Positions 26,466-35,030 of a stretch of DNA of 64,000 bases are shown here, one piece after another. This stretch comes from Allofranklinella schreckenbergeri (GTDB lineage: Bacteria; Pseudomonadota; Gammaproteobacteria; Burkholderiales; Burkholderiaceae_C): the NCBI RefSeq assembly GCF_003703475.1, contig NZ_RDQM01000002.1:124001-188000 (forward strand), written 5' to 3'. The translations under genes were made by a program, and so were the position numbers. How positions within the stretch are numbered: position 1 is the first letter of the stretch; every line of letters begins with the position of its first letter. The notes beneath the pieces are model-generated. The model ran no database searches. It saw nothing but the letters and a program-made list of their open reading frames with translations, and was not told the origin of the DNA.

Positions 26466-28937
26466 TTAATCGTATTGGGTGAAGCGGCTGCCCGGCGGGG
26501 CGACTGGGGTGTGAATGTCCTCGTAATAAGGCACGTGGGTGCGCAGCGAGGCCAGCGGGTTGGAGCCGATGTTGATGCGGGACAGCCCGGCCAGCTCCAG
26601 CTGGAACAGCACGCGGGTGTTGGCGGTGCGGGCGCTGTTTTGCAGGCGTTCGAGCACGATGCGCCCGGCCCAGCAGCAACTGCTGTATTCCAGGCCGATG
26701 ACGGTATCGACCAGCTTTTTGTCTTGCAGGCTGTAGTTGAGCCGCCCCACGGTGTACCAGCGGCCCTGGTTGCGGGCCAGTTCGGGGCGCAGGGCGCCGT
26801 TGGCGGCCAGGGCGGCGGGGCTGGCCGAGCCAGCATTCAAAGGCCATTGCCAGCCCAGCTCGATTTGCTTGCTGGCGTTGTGCTTCATGCGGTAGCCGGC
26901 GCTGAGCACGCGGTATTGGCCGGGTTTGTAGTGGCCGGTGAGGGTGTAGCGCGCGGTGTGCCGCTGGTCGTAATTGTATTGGATGACGCCGCTGCTGGCC
27001 CAGCGCGGGGACCAGTTCACGTTGGCGCCCAGGAGCACATCCGACCAGCCTTTGTCCTGCCCGGGCACGCCTGGGGCGGTGACGCGCTGATCGGCAAAGC
27101 GCAGCCGCTGGGCAAAGCTGGCGCGCAGCAGTTCGGCACCGCTGTCGGCATCAAGCAGGCGCGAGGTCAGGCCTGCCGTGAGCAGGTGGTTGTCGGCGAT
27201 GCGGTCGTGGCCGACGAAGGAATTGGGCGCAAAGATGCTGGCGAAGGTGAAATCCAGCCCGGCCGAGTCGTACATCGGCAGCATGCTTTGGTCGCGGTAG
27301 GGCGTGTAGGTGTAGAAGGCGCGCGGCTCCAGCGTTTGCAGCAAGGCACGGTTGCGCAGGGTAGTGGGGCGCTCGAACACCAGGCCGCTATCAAGGCTGA
27401 GGGTAGGCAGCGCCAGGCTGCGGCTTTGCCGTCCGGCCAGGGGGGAATCCAGCCGGTAATGGCTGGCGTGCAATTGCAGCGCCGGGGTGAGAAAACCTTG
27501 CGGTGCGATGAAGGGACGGCTGAGCTTGGCTTGCGCGTAGCTGCGCTGGCCGTCGGTGAGCTGGGCGGCAAAGGCTTTGTCGGCGCGAAAACGCGTGCTG
27601 TCGAGCTCCAGGCTGAAATCCAGCCCCGCGCCAATCTCCCAGGGGGTGTAGCGCACATGGAGTTGGGGCAGCATGTCGTAGGGCGGGAGGATGACGGAGT
27701 CCACATCCTGCAAGGTTTGCCATTTGCGCGCGCGCAGCAGCACTGTCAGGTCTTTTTGGCGACCGCCTTGCCAGGTTGCGCCCAGCTCGCTGCGCAGCAG
27801 GCGTTCGTTCAGGTTGTAGCCGCTGCGGGGGAAGTCGCGCCAGTAGTTGGCGTCGCTGACGCGCCGGGCATCCAGCTCCAGGCGCACATCGCCCACGGGC
27901 GAGGCCAGCACCTGCTGGTGGCGCGCGGCGGCGCTCCAGCGCTGGCGGTCGCGCAGCCGGTCGCTGGGCATCCATTGCGCGGCCACTTCGCCGCTGTAGC
28001 CTGGCTCCAGATAACGGAACTGCCCGCCCAGCGAAATCCCGCGCTTGGACATCAGCGCGCCCGTCAGCGTGGCATCGCGGTTGGGCGCGATGTTCCAGTA
28101 ATAGGGCTGGGCGTATTGCAGGCCGGAGGTGCTGTCCAGCCCCAGCGTGGGCGGCAGCAGGCCGCTTTTGCGCTGGCCCGAGAGCGGGAAATCCAGATAC
28201 GGCAGGGGCAGGATGGGCACGCCCATGAAGTCCAGCACGGCCCCGTGCACGATGCCGACATCGGCCGCGCGGTCGATGGTCAATTTGCGTGCGCGCAATT
28301 GCCAGGCGGGCCGCCAGTCGGGGTCGTGCTCGATGCGCGGGCAGGTGGTGTAGTCGCCTTCGTGCACCACGTAGCGGTCGCGGTCGATGAAGTCCACGCG
28401 CTTGGCCTGGCCGTGGGCTTGGTTGCGCAGCAGGCGGTAATTGACTGGCTGGAAATGCCCGGCGTAGGTGTCCAGCTCCAGCTCCAGATGTTCGCCTTGG
28501 TACACATCGCCTGCATTGTCGATATGCACATGGCCGCTGGCGGTGGCGGTGCGGCTGGCGGGGTGGTATTGCAGTGCATCGGCCTGGATGAGCGTGTTGG
28601 CGCGGCGCAGGCGGGCATTGCCCTGGATGCGGATGTGGGCGTCGGCAGCGGTGGCGTCGGCTTCGCTGGCCGTTTGCTGGCCCTCAATGCTGTCGCCGCT
28701 GAGAAAGATCGGGCGCTTGGCCGCCTGTTGTGCGGGGATGGCTTCTTGCAGCAAGGCGCTGGGCTGCAAGGGGGCCGCGCCGCGCGCCGGGGCCTCGTCG
28801 CCATAGGCGGTCAGCGGCTGGGCCAACCACGCCAGGCTAGCCAGCGCCGCCGCCGATACCGCCCGCCTGCGAACCCCTGAGCAGAGGTTGACAAAGCGTG
28901 GGGTGGCTGGGATGGAGGCGAAGCCCTTGGTATTCAC
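26466..28937 (-). CDS. lptD: LPS-assembly protein LptD
   Basis: LptD is the outer-membrane beta-barrel that, with LptE, places lipopolysaccharide in the outer leaflet. The 823-residue chain has a probable signal peptide (SAAALASLAWLAQPLTA), an N-terminal OstA/LptA-like jellyroll (IRIQGNARLRRANTLIQADAL) and the barrel, ending in strands that include GLEYSSCCWAGRIVLERLQN with the conserved CC pair. No ATG occurs near the expected N-terminus; the GTG at 28937 is chosen, with weak support. The open frame continues upstream but overlaps the MORN/C13 gene and is not homologous. surA lies downstream. Confidence 0.92.
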   Translation of the reverse strand: MNTKGFASIPATPRFVNLCSGVRRRAVSAAALASLAWLAQPLTAYGDEAPARGAAPLQPSALLQEAIPAQQAAKRPIFLSGDSIEGQQTASEADATAADAHIRIQGNARLRRANTLIQADALQYHPASRTATASGHVHIDNAGDVYQGEHLELELDTYAGHFQPVNYRLLRNQAHGQAKRVDFIDRDRYVVHEGDYTTCPRIEHDPDWRPAWQLRARKLTIDRAADVGIVHGAVLDFMGVPILPLPYLDFPLSGQRKSGLLPPTLGLDSTSGLQYAQPYYWNIAPNRDATLTGALMSKRGISLGGQFRYLEPGYSGEVAAQWMPSDRLRDRQRWSAAARHQQVLASPVGDVRLELDARRVSDANYWRDFPRSGYNLNERLLRSELGATWQGGRQKDLTVLLRARKWQTLQDVDSVILPPYDMLPQLHVRYTPWEIGAGLDFSLELDSTRFRADKAFAAQLTDGQRSYAQAKLSRPFIAPQGFLTPALQLHASHYRLDSPLAGRQSRSLALPTLSLDSGLVFERPTTLRNRALLQTLEPRAFYTYTPYRDQSMLPMYDSAGLDFTFASIFAPNSFVGHDRIADNHLLTAGLTSRLLDADSGAELLRASFAQRLRFADQRVTAPGVPGQDKGWSDVLLGANVNWSPRWASSGVIQYNYDQRHTARYTLTGHYKPGQYRVLSAGYRMKHNASKQIELGWQWPLNAGSASPAALAANGALRPELARNQGRWYTVGRLNYSLQDKKLVDTVIGLEYSSCCWAGRIVLERLQNSARTANTRVLFQLELAGLSRINIGSNPLASLRTHVPYYEDIHTPVAPPGSRFTQYD

Positions 28938-29029
28938 AAAATGCCCGTTTCGGAGAGTCTTGGAAAGCCTGCCCGTGGCGGGCAAAGCCGCGAATATATC
29001 ACCTGGCTTATTGGGCAAAAGCGGGCGTC

Positions 29030-30853
29030 TTAGCGCCCGTTCAAAGGCGTTTTGCTTTGGGTTGTGTTGTGCGCCTGCCCCCAGCGCAGCCATTGCTGAT
29101 CCAGCCAGGCTATCCATGCCGGTGTGCCGTGCATTTGCGGCTCGGAGTACTGCGTTGAGCGCTGCGTTTGAGTGGCGTGGCTCGCCTGGGTTTGGGTTGG
29201 CGCTTGGGCGTGGTCGTGCTCGCCTTCCCATTGCCGTACCAGGGCGCTGGCGTGGGCGAATGCGGTGCTGAGCGTGGCGCCGGGCTGGGCCAGGGCTTGC
29301 CCGAAGAAGGCGCGGCCGAAGTAGGTGAAGTCGTTGTCGTCGGCGCAGCCAAAGGAGGTGCGGTCGGCGCGCGCGGCGGTGATGATGAGGGTGTGCTCGT
29401 CCTTGAGCGGCTCGATGAAGCCGCCGGAATAACAGGCCGAGACAACGACGATGCGCCGCTGGATGCCCGATTCGCGCAGGATTTGCGCCAGCGTTTGCGC
29501 GGGCAGATCGCGCAGCTCCATGCCGCGCATTTGCAGGCTGAGCGCATGCTCGGGGCTGCCGTGGCTGGTGAGAAACAGCAGCAGCACGTCTTCGGCGGGG
29601 TCCATCACCTTGGCCAGCGCGCTGAGGCTGGCGCGCAGGCTGTGCTGGGTGGCCAGCGGTGCGCGCTCGACGCCGGTGCGGCTGTTGATGAGGGCGATGG
29701 AGCGGCCCTGGGTGGCGTATTGGCGATCCAGCAAGCGGTGCACTTGCGTGACTTCGCGCCGAAAGACCTCTTGCGTGCCATCGCCTGCAACGAGCAGGGC
29801 ATACAAATCGCTTTGGCCGGGGGTGTGCGGCCGGAGCTGGGTAAACGTGCGCGCCAGCAAGGTGTTTTGGTTGTAGAGCGCCGTCTCGACGTTGGCCTGC
29901 CATTGCGCAGGCGTATCGGGGGCAGTGTCGCTGGCTGCGCGCAGCTTGGCCAGCAGGCTGGATTGGGATGGGGCGGGGGCTTTGGACGGCTCTTGCTGCA
30001 AACGACCTGCCACCCAGTGGCCTTTGACGGTGCGGCGCCCATCGGCCTGGCGTTTGGCGTAGCGCATGGTGCCTTCGCCAAAGGGCATGCCGCCGAGGAA
30101 TTCACCCCGGTACTCATCGCCGTTGGCGTAGCGCATGCGGCCTTTGCCGTGGGGTTCGCTGTGGAGCAACTCACCGCTGTAGTGATTGCCGTCGGGGTAG
30201 CGCACGCTGCCTTCGCCGTGGATGGCATCGCCCTCCAGCTCGCCTTCAATCACGGTGCCATCGGGCAAGGTGATGCGGCCGGGGCCGGAGAAGGTGCCAT
30301 CTTCCATTTGGCCTTCGTAGCGGATGCCGCTCACATGGGCCAGGGCCATGACGCCCTGGAGCTGCCCTTTTTGAAAAGAGCCGGTGAAGGTGCCCAGCTC
30401 TTGCACCTCCAGCTTGCCCTGACCGTCGGGCAAGTCACCCGCAAACGGGCCGGTGTAAATGTCGCCGTTGGGAAAACGCAGGCGGCCCATGCCGTGCGCA
30501 ACGCCTGCGCGGTATTGGCCCTGATGCTCGCTGCCATCGGGCGATTGCATCTGGCCTTGGCCGGAGAACAGGCCGTTTTCAAAGCCGCCAACGTAGCGCC
30601 GCCCATTGGGCCATTCCATGCGGCCTTGCCCATGCATCAAGCCGTTGCGCAGTGGGCCGAAATAGCGCCCGCCATCAGGGGTGATGGCGTCGGGCTGGCT
30701 GGCCTGGCTGACTTGGGGTGCGGGCGCTGCAGTGGCGTGCGCGGGCGCTTGATCAGCAGGGGCGGCGGTGATCGGCCCTGCCCCGAGGCTGAGCAGCAGA
30801 GGCAGAGGCCAGAGCATGGCGGCGCGATGGGAGGGGCGGAGCGTGGCGGGCAT
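29030..30853 (-). CDS. Exported MORN-repeat protein fused to a C13-family (legumain/caspase-like) peptidase domain
   Basis: The 607-residue protein has a signal peptide (WPLPLLLSLGAGPITA). Residues about 62-300 form some nine MORN-type repeats of about 23 residues, for example GPLRNGLMHGQGRMEWPNG and GELLHSEPHGKGRMRYANG. The C-terminal half (about 310-560) resembles peptidase C13: a strand VLLLFLTSHGSPEH with catalytic-type His431 and VVVSACYSGGF with Cys474. A Gln/Thr/His-rich tail follows. It lies between mog and lptD on the same strand. The product would be exported, with periplasmic or cell-surface location unresolved. Substrate and role are unknown; the protease call rests on the His/Cys pair and local context. 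Confidence 0.8.
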   Translation of the reverse strand: MPATLRPSHRAAMLWPLPLLLSLGAGPITAAPADQAPAHATAAPAPQVSQASQPDAITPDGGRYFGPLRNGLMHGQGRMEWPNGRRYVGGFENGLFSGQGQMQSPDGSEHQGQYRAGVAHGMGRLRFPNGDIYTGPFAGDLPDGQGKLEVQELGTFTGSFQKGQLQGVMALAHVSGIRYEGQMEDGTFSGPGRITLPDGTVIEGELEGDAIHGEGSVRYPDGNHYSGELLHSEPHGKGRMRYANGDEYRGEFLGGMPFGEGTMRYAKRQADGRRTVKGHWVAGRLQQEPSKAPAPSQSSLLAKLRAASDTAPDTPAQWQANVETALYNQNTLLARTFTQLRPHTPGQSDLYALLVAGDGTQEVFRREVTQVHRLLDRQYATQGRSIALINSRTGVERAPLATQHSLRASLSALAKVMDPAEDVLLLFLTSHGSPEHALSLQMRGMELRDLPAQTLAQILRESGIQRRIVVVSACYSGGFIEPLKDEHTLIITAARADRTSFGCADDNDFTYFGRAFFGQALAQPGATLSTAFAHASALVRQWEGEHDHAQAPTQTQASHATQTQRSTQYSEPQMHGTPAWIAWLDQQWLRWGQAHNTTQSKTPLNGR

Positions 30854-30945
30854 GGCAAGCGGGCGAACAGGGAAGGGGCTGGAGATCGGGGCAAGGAAAA
30901 GGGCTTGGCCCAGACTCTCACCGCGCAGGGATTTTCAACAGGTTC

Positions 30946-31566
30946 TCAAGCCTTGGGCCGGAAGGCAGCGCAGATTTCGGGGCGGGTTTCCACCCGGGGC
31001 GCGCCCAGCAAATCCAGGCACATGGGCACGGCGGCGAAGATGCCGTGGGCGATGGTGGCGCCGGTGGTTTTGTCTTTGAGGCCGCCCAACGTTTCGGCAA
31101 TGGCGCGCGGGCGGCCGGGCAGGTTGAGGATGAGGGTTTTGCCGCGCGTGACGCCCACCTGGCGCGAGAGGATGGCCGTGGGCACGAAGTGCAGGCTGAT
31201 TTGGCGCATTTGCTCGCCAAAGCCGGGCATGACGCGGTGCGCCACGGCCAGGGTGGCATCGGGCGTGACATCGCGCGGGGCGGGGCCGGTGCCACCGGTG
31301 GTCAGCACCAAATCGCAGGCGGCCTCGTCCACCAGCTCGATGAGGGTCTGTTCGATCAGCGCCTGCTCGTCGGGGATGAGGCGCTCGACAAACTCGATGG
31401 GGTTGAGCACGGCGGCCAGCAGCCAGGCTTTGAGGGCGGGGATGCCCTCGTCCTGGTAAGCGCCTGCGCTGGCGCGGTCGCTGGTGGATACCAGGCCGAT
31501 GCGGATGGGGGGATGGTCGCCCGCATGCTTGCCGGGCGCGTCGGCAGGGGTGGGAGAGCGGTTCAT
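30946..31566 (-). CDS. mog: Molybdopterin adenylyltransferase (Mog/MoaB-like)
   Basis: Mog-type enzymes adenylylate molybdopterin before molybdenum insertion. The 206-residue protein shows IGLVSTSDRASAGAYQDEGI at the start of the fold and the molybdopterin-binding motif LTTGGTGPAPRDVTPDA. Further on, GKTLILNLPGRPRAIAETL is typical of MogA. A 20-residue Pro/His-rich N-terminal stretch precedes the domain. The ATG is inside or next to repeat R7, whose left end forms its 5' leader. With fdhD it indicates molybdoenzyme use by the organism. MoaB cannot be excluded. Confidence 0.9.
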   Translation of the reverse strand: MNRSPTPADAPGKHAGDHPPIRIGLVSTSDRASAGAYQDEGIPALKAWLLAAVLNPIEFVERLIPDEQALIEQTLIELVDEAACDLVLTTGGTGPAPRDVTPDATLAVAHRVMPGFGEQMRQISLHFVPTAILSRQVGVTRGKTLILNLPGRPRAIAETLGGLKDKTTGATIAHGIFAAVPMCLDLLGAPRVETRPEICAAFRPKA

Positions 31567-31577
31567 GGCCTTTTATC

Positions 31578-31655
31578 GCAAATCAAAAGGAAATAAAATT
31601 GCCTTGTTTTGGCATGCTATGTATAAAGTTGTTTTTACTTTGATGTGAATTTCCC
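31578..31655 (+). repeat. Palindromic intergenic repeat copy R7
   Basis: Left end GCAAATCAAAAGGAAATAAA, core TGCCTTGTTTTGGCA, right end TTTTTACTTTGATGTGAATT. The copy fills the gap between the mog start and the BLUF gene, ending two bases from the BLUF stop. It is close to the consensus. Confidence 0.85.
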
Positions 31656-31657
31656 GC

Positions 31658-32077
31658 TTATTGGTGCGCAACGGAGCCGGTGGCCACCAAATCCAGCATC
31701 ATGGCCTGCACGGAGCGGGCGTTGAACTGCTGGGGCGTCAACGGCAGGCGCTCGGCGTACTTGAGCACCCAGGAGGGCGTGAGCGCCTCGAGCTTGACCT
31801 GGCCCAAGGCCCAGTTGGCAAAGCGGCGCTCGTCGATCTCGGCAAAGTGCAGCAGTTGCACGCCTTCGTGGCGCTCATCGCGCAGCACCTGGGCATAGCT
31901 GTCGTTGACGGCGCTGCGCTCGCCCTCCATCGCCTGGATATACACGCCATAGCCGTGGCACAGCACGCCGGTGATGCCGCGTTGGGCATTGCGCGCGCGC
32001 CCTTGCGCCAGGATGGCTTGGATGGTGGCGGCACAGCTTTGGCGTGCCTGGCTCGCAAAAATCAGTTGCACCAGCAT
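31658..32077 (-). CDS. Degenerate BLUF-domain protein
   Basis: BLUF domains bind FAD and sense blue light. The 139-residue protein covers the domain: MLVQLIFASQ at the N-terminus, NAQRGITGVL (Asn30), VYIQAMEGE (Gln48) and DERHEGVQLL with a final FANWALGQVKLE. The flavin-contacting Asn and Gln are kept, but the tyrosine essential for the photocycle is Phe at position 7. A 40-residue helical tail follows. GGAG lies eight bases before the ATG at 32077; the longer open frame adds a non-homologous segment. It probably does not respond to light in the usual way. Partner unknown. Confidence 0.85.
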   Translation of the reverse strand: MLVQLIFASQARQSCAATIQAILAQGRARNAQRGITGVLCHGYGVYIQAMEGERSAVNDSYAQVLRDERHEGVQLLHFAEIDERRFANWALGQVKLEALTPSWVLKYAERLPLTPQQFNARSVQAMMLDLVATGSVAHQ

Positions 32078-32179
32078 GGCGGTTGCTCCGGGAAAGACAA
32101 AAAAGGGGAGGGGGAAAAGGGCGCCCAAGCCGCGCATTATGTCGCGCGCGCTGGCTTGGCTCTGCCAGGTTTGGCCCAT

Positions 32180-32214
32180 GAAAAACGCGCCAGGGCGGCA
32201 AGGCGCTGGCGCGT
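32180..32214 (-). terminator. Intrinsic terminator of the lipoprotein pair
   Basis: On the minus strand ACGCGCCAG pairs with CTGGCGCGT around a 12-base loop and TTTTTC follows. It lies 32 bases beyond the FlgO-like gene. Confidence 0.8.
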
Positions 32215-32246
32215 GGACGGGCGGCGATCAAGGCGCGGCAGGCGGC

Positions 32247-32801
32247 TTATTTTTGCAGCAGGCGGCGCACGTCGCGGTTGTTGGGCAGCGAGTAGTCGTA
32301 GGCGCTGACGATGCGGCTGTCTTCCGTGCGCACGAGCTTGAGGCTCACGTAGGTGAAGCGCGCAGCGGCCGAGTAGGTGCCCACCAGCACCACGCCTGCG
32401 TTCTGGCTCTTGGCGATGTCCTGGATTTCGCGCGAGAGCAGCAGCTCACCCGTGCCTTCTTGCACGAACACGTTGCCGCGCAGCTTGATTTCATGCACGT
32501 TCAGCCCCGCATTGGCGAGGGTGGAGGCGTATTGCTCCGAGAGCGTGCGGCCCAGCGGGGCGGAAACGCGCGTGTCGTTCACGTCCACGATGGTGGCCAC
32601 CAGCAGCGGGCTGTTCTTGAAGGCATCGGTCTGGTAACCGGCGATGAGCTTGAGGGCGGCCTCCTGGTTGGTGCTCAAAAAGGCGTTGGCGGCAGCTTCC
32701 TGGTAAGTCGGCTCCACGCGCACGGCGTTGTCGCTGCGGCTTGCGCAACCGGCCAGCGTGGCGGCTACGAGCAGGGAGGTAGCGAGAATCGGGAATTTCA
32801 T
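32247..32801 (-). CDS. FlgO-family outer-membrane lipoprotein
   Basis: The 184-residue product has a lipoprotein signal with lipobox LAGC (Cys19). The mature part fits the FlgO family: SPLLVATIVDVNDTRVSAPL, GRTLSEQYASTLANAGLNV and EGTGELLLSREI. In Vibrio, FlgO affects flagellar function, but homologues occur widely outside flagellar loci and no flagellar gene is near. Its start overlaps the stop of the upstream lipoprotein gene by four bases, so the two are coupled. The function here is unknown; an envelope-associated paired lipoprotein is the safest description. Confidence 0.8.
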   Translation of the reverse strand: MKFPILATSLLVAATLAGCASRSDNAVRVEPTYQEAAANAFLSTNQEAALKLIAGYQTDAFKNSPLLVATIVDVNDTRVSAPLGRTLSEQYASTLANAGLNVHEIKLRGNVFVQEGTGELLLSREIQDIAKSQNAGVVLVGTYSAAARFTYVSLKLVRTEDSRIVSAYDYSLPNNRDVRRLLQK

Positions 32802-33445
32802 TGGTTCACCACTTTCATCTTGATGTTTTTGAAGCTGCTCTGGAACAGGCCGGCATCGACGTTTTCAAGGTAGTACACGTCGGTCGTGCGCGAGAGGAAT
32901 CTGTCCTGATGCAGCACGGCGGTGGTCAGCACCATCTCCGTGCCGGTCTGGCCCGAGTAGGTGCTGACAGGGCCGTAGGCGGGGACGGCTTCGACGTTGT
33001 GCTGGCCGTAGCGCACGGTTACGCCGTCGCCCAGGTTCTGGAAGTCGCGCCCACCGTTGTAGTAGCCCATGTTGGAGGCATGGCGCACCACCTGGGTGTG
33101 ATAGACGACGGTGTACTGCCCGGGCACGGGGTGAGCCTGCACCGAGGCGCCGCCTTCGACCAGGCGGGTGGTAATCATGTCGCGGAAGGCGGTCTCGAAC
33201 GTGCCGGCGTTCTCGGGCGTGGCCACGTAAACCGGCGCGCCTGCGGTGGCGCCAGCGGCTTGCAGGGCCGCGAGGGTGCGGTTCATCACATCGGCGCTGA
33301 TGACATTCCAGTGCTGGGCGGAACGCACTTTGTATTGATCGGCTTGATCGAAGTTTTTCGACAGCGGTGTCGCGGTGTTGACGCAGCCGGCCAAGCCAGT
33401 GACTGCGATGGCCAGCGCAGTGGCGCGGAATATGCGTTGGTGCAT
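32798..33445 (-). CDS. Lipoprotein of unknown function, partner of FlgO-like protein
   Basis: The 215-residue protein has a signal with lipobox LAGC (Cys21). The mature part contains NFDQADQYKVRSAQHWNVIS, an Ala-rich helix and a beta-rich stretch with many Tyr/Gly/Asn (SNMGYYNGGRDFQNLG) and DVYYLENVDAGLFQSSF. I do not recognise the family. The start at 33445 has AGGAG six bases before it; the longer frame is not needed. It overlaps the FlgO-like gene by four bases and the pair shares one terminator, which suggests joint function in the envelope. Confidence 0.75.
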   Translation of the reverse strand: MHQRIFRATALAIAVTGLAGCVNTATPLSKNFDQADQYKVRSAQHWNVISADVMNRTLAALQAAGATAGAPVYVATPENAGTFETAFRDMITTRLVEGGASVQAHPVPGQYTVVYHTQVVRHASNMGYYNGGRDFQNLGDGVTVRYGQHNVEAVPAYGPVSTYSGQTGTEMVLTTAVLHQDRFLSRTTDVYYLENVDAGLFQSSFKNIKMKVVNQ

Positions 33446-33637
33446 GTGGACTCTCCTAAGGTAACGACAGGCCGGTGGCCTAGGCTTGTTTTGCAAAGTA
33501 ACGTTTAGACACGCAATGTCATATTGGAAAACAACACGCGTGCAATCTCACGTTCTGCATGCGGATTTACCGCATTATTTGCAATTGATTGGCATTGATT
33601 GGCGGGAAAGCGACGTTGGGGGCAAGATTTTTTTGAC

Positions 33638-34834
33638 TCAGGCCGCCTTGGCGCGGCGTTCGAGGATTTCAAAGGCGGGCAGTTGCTTGCCTTCGAGCAC
33701 TTCCAGAAAGGCGCCGCCGCCGGTAGAGATGTAGCCAATCTGTGGCTCCAGCGCGTATTTGGCGATGGCGGCCAGCGTGTCGCCGCCGCCGGCGATGCTG
33801 AAGGCGTCCGACTCGGCGATGGCTTGGGCCAGCGTGCGGGTGCCGCCTTCAAAGGCGTCGAATTCGAATACGCCCACGGGGCCGTTCCAGACGATGGTGC
33901 CGGCCTGGCGCATTTGCCGGGCCAGCTCGGCGGCGGCCTGGGGGCCGATGTCGAGGATGAGGTCGTCCTCGGCCACGTCCTGGGCGGCTTTTACCTGGGC
34001 GGGGGCATCGGCGGCGAAGGTCTTGGCCGTCACCACGTCTTGCGGGATGGGCACGCTGGAGCCGCGCTGGCGCATCAGCTCCATGATGGCTTGGGCTTCG
34101 GGCACCAGATCGGGCTCGGCCAGGCTTTTGCCGATGGGCAGGCCCGCGGCGAGCAAGAAGGTGTTGGCAATGCCGCCGCCCACGACCAGGGCATCGACCT
34201 TTTCCGCCAGGCTGCGCAAGATGGTGAGCTTGGTGGAGACTTTAGAGCCGCCCACGATGGCCACCAGCGGGCGCTTGGGCTGGCGCAGGGCTTTGCCCAG
34301 GGCGTCGATTTCGGCGGCCAGCAGCGGGCCGGCGGCGGCGATGGGGGCGAATTCGGCGATGCCGTAGGTGGAGGCTTCGGCGCGGTGGGCGGTGCCGAAG
34401 GCGTCGTGCACGAAGATGTCGCACAGCGCGGCCATTTTGCGGGCCAGGGCGGGATCGTTTTTCTTCTCGCCGACGTTGCCACGGCAGTTTTCCAGCAGCA
34501 CGACCTGGCCGGGCTCGACCTGCACGCCATCGACCCAGTTGGTGCGCAGCGGCACGTCGCGGCCCAGCAGCTCGCCCAGGCGGCGGGCGACGGGGGCGAG
34601 CGAGTCTTGCGGCTCAAGCGCGCCTTCCTTGGGGCGGCCCAGGTGGCTGGTGAGCATGACGGCAGCGCCTGCCTTGAGGGCCATGTCGATGGCGGGCACG
34701 GAGGCGCGAATGCGGGTGTCTTCGGTGATGTGGCCTTGCGCATCGAGCGGGACGTTGAGGTCGGCGCGGATGAATACGCGCTTGCCCTGGACTTGGCCTT
34801 GTTCGCACAGGTCGCTGAAGCGGATGAATTGCAT
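33638..34834 (-). CDS. pgk: Phosphoglycerate kinase
   Basis: Pgk makes ATP and 3-phosphoglycerate in glycolysis. The 398-residue protein starts [20 protein letters not shown]. It contains [20 protein letters not shown], the HLGRPKEG motif, the hinge region with [17 protein letters not shown] and the nucleotide-binding [12 protein letters not shown] near the C-terminus. AAAGGAA lies about ten bases before the ATG; a longer open frame upstream lacks homology. Repeat R8 lies just upstream. Confidence 0.97.
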   Translation of the reverse strand: MQFIRFSDLCEQGQVQGKRVFIRADLNVPLDAQGHITEDTRIRASVPAIDMALKAGAAVMLTSHLGRPKEGALEPQDSLAPVARRLGELLGRDVPLRTNWVDGVQVEPGQVVLLENCRGNVGEKKNDPALARKMAALCDIFVHDAFGTAHRAEASTYGIAEFAPIAAAGPLLAAEIDALGKALRQPKRPLVAIVGGSKVSTKLTILRSLAEKVDALVVGGGIANTFLLAAGLPIGKSLAEPDLVPEAQAIMELMRQRGSSVPIPQDVVTAKTFAADAPAQVKAAQDVAEDDLILDIGPQAAAELARQMRQAGTIVWNGPVGVFEFDAFEGGTRTLAQAIAESDAFSIAGGGDTLAAIAKYALEPQIGYISTGGGAFLEVLEGKQLPAFEILERRAKAA

Positions 34835-34905
34835 GGCTGGGGTTCCTTTGTGGCGGTTGATGGCGATTTTTGAGGGGGAGGAATCGGGTTGAAGGTGAAT
34901 TTTTT

Positions 34906-34978
34906 GCATATCAATGGGAAATAAAATTCACCTATTTAGGCATGATAGGTATAAAGTGATTTTTACTTTGATGTGAAT
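34906..34978 (+). repeat. Palindromic intergenic repeat copy R8
   Basis: Left end GCATATCAATGGGAAATAAA, core region CACCTATTTAGGCATGATAGG, right end TTTTTACTTTGATGTGAAT. It lies between the pgk start and the parE stop, 52 bases beyond parE. Confidence 0.8.
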
Positions 34979-35030
34979 GGCGTGAGTGGGGCTGGCGTGG
35001 CTTTCACAACCGCGCTTTCGCGGCAGGTTG

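Noticed and set aside
26088-28880. Very long plus-strand open frame (930 codons) opposite surA and lptD
   Set aside because: It is antisense to two well-supported genes, has no recognisable domain and is low in complexity, as expected for a shadow frame in GC-rich DNA.
29168-31459. 763-codon plus-strand frame opposite the MORN/C13 and mog genes
   Set aside because: It is a shadow of real minus-strand genes; the Gly/Ala/Val/Gln-rich product has no domain.
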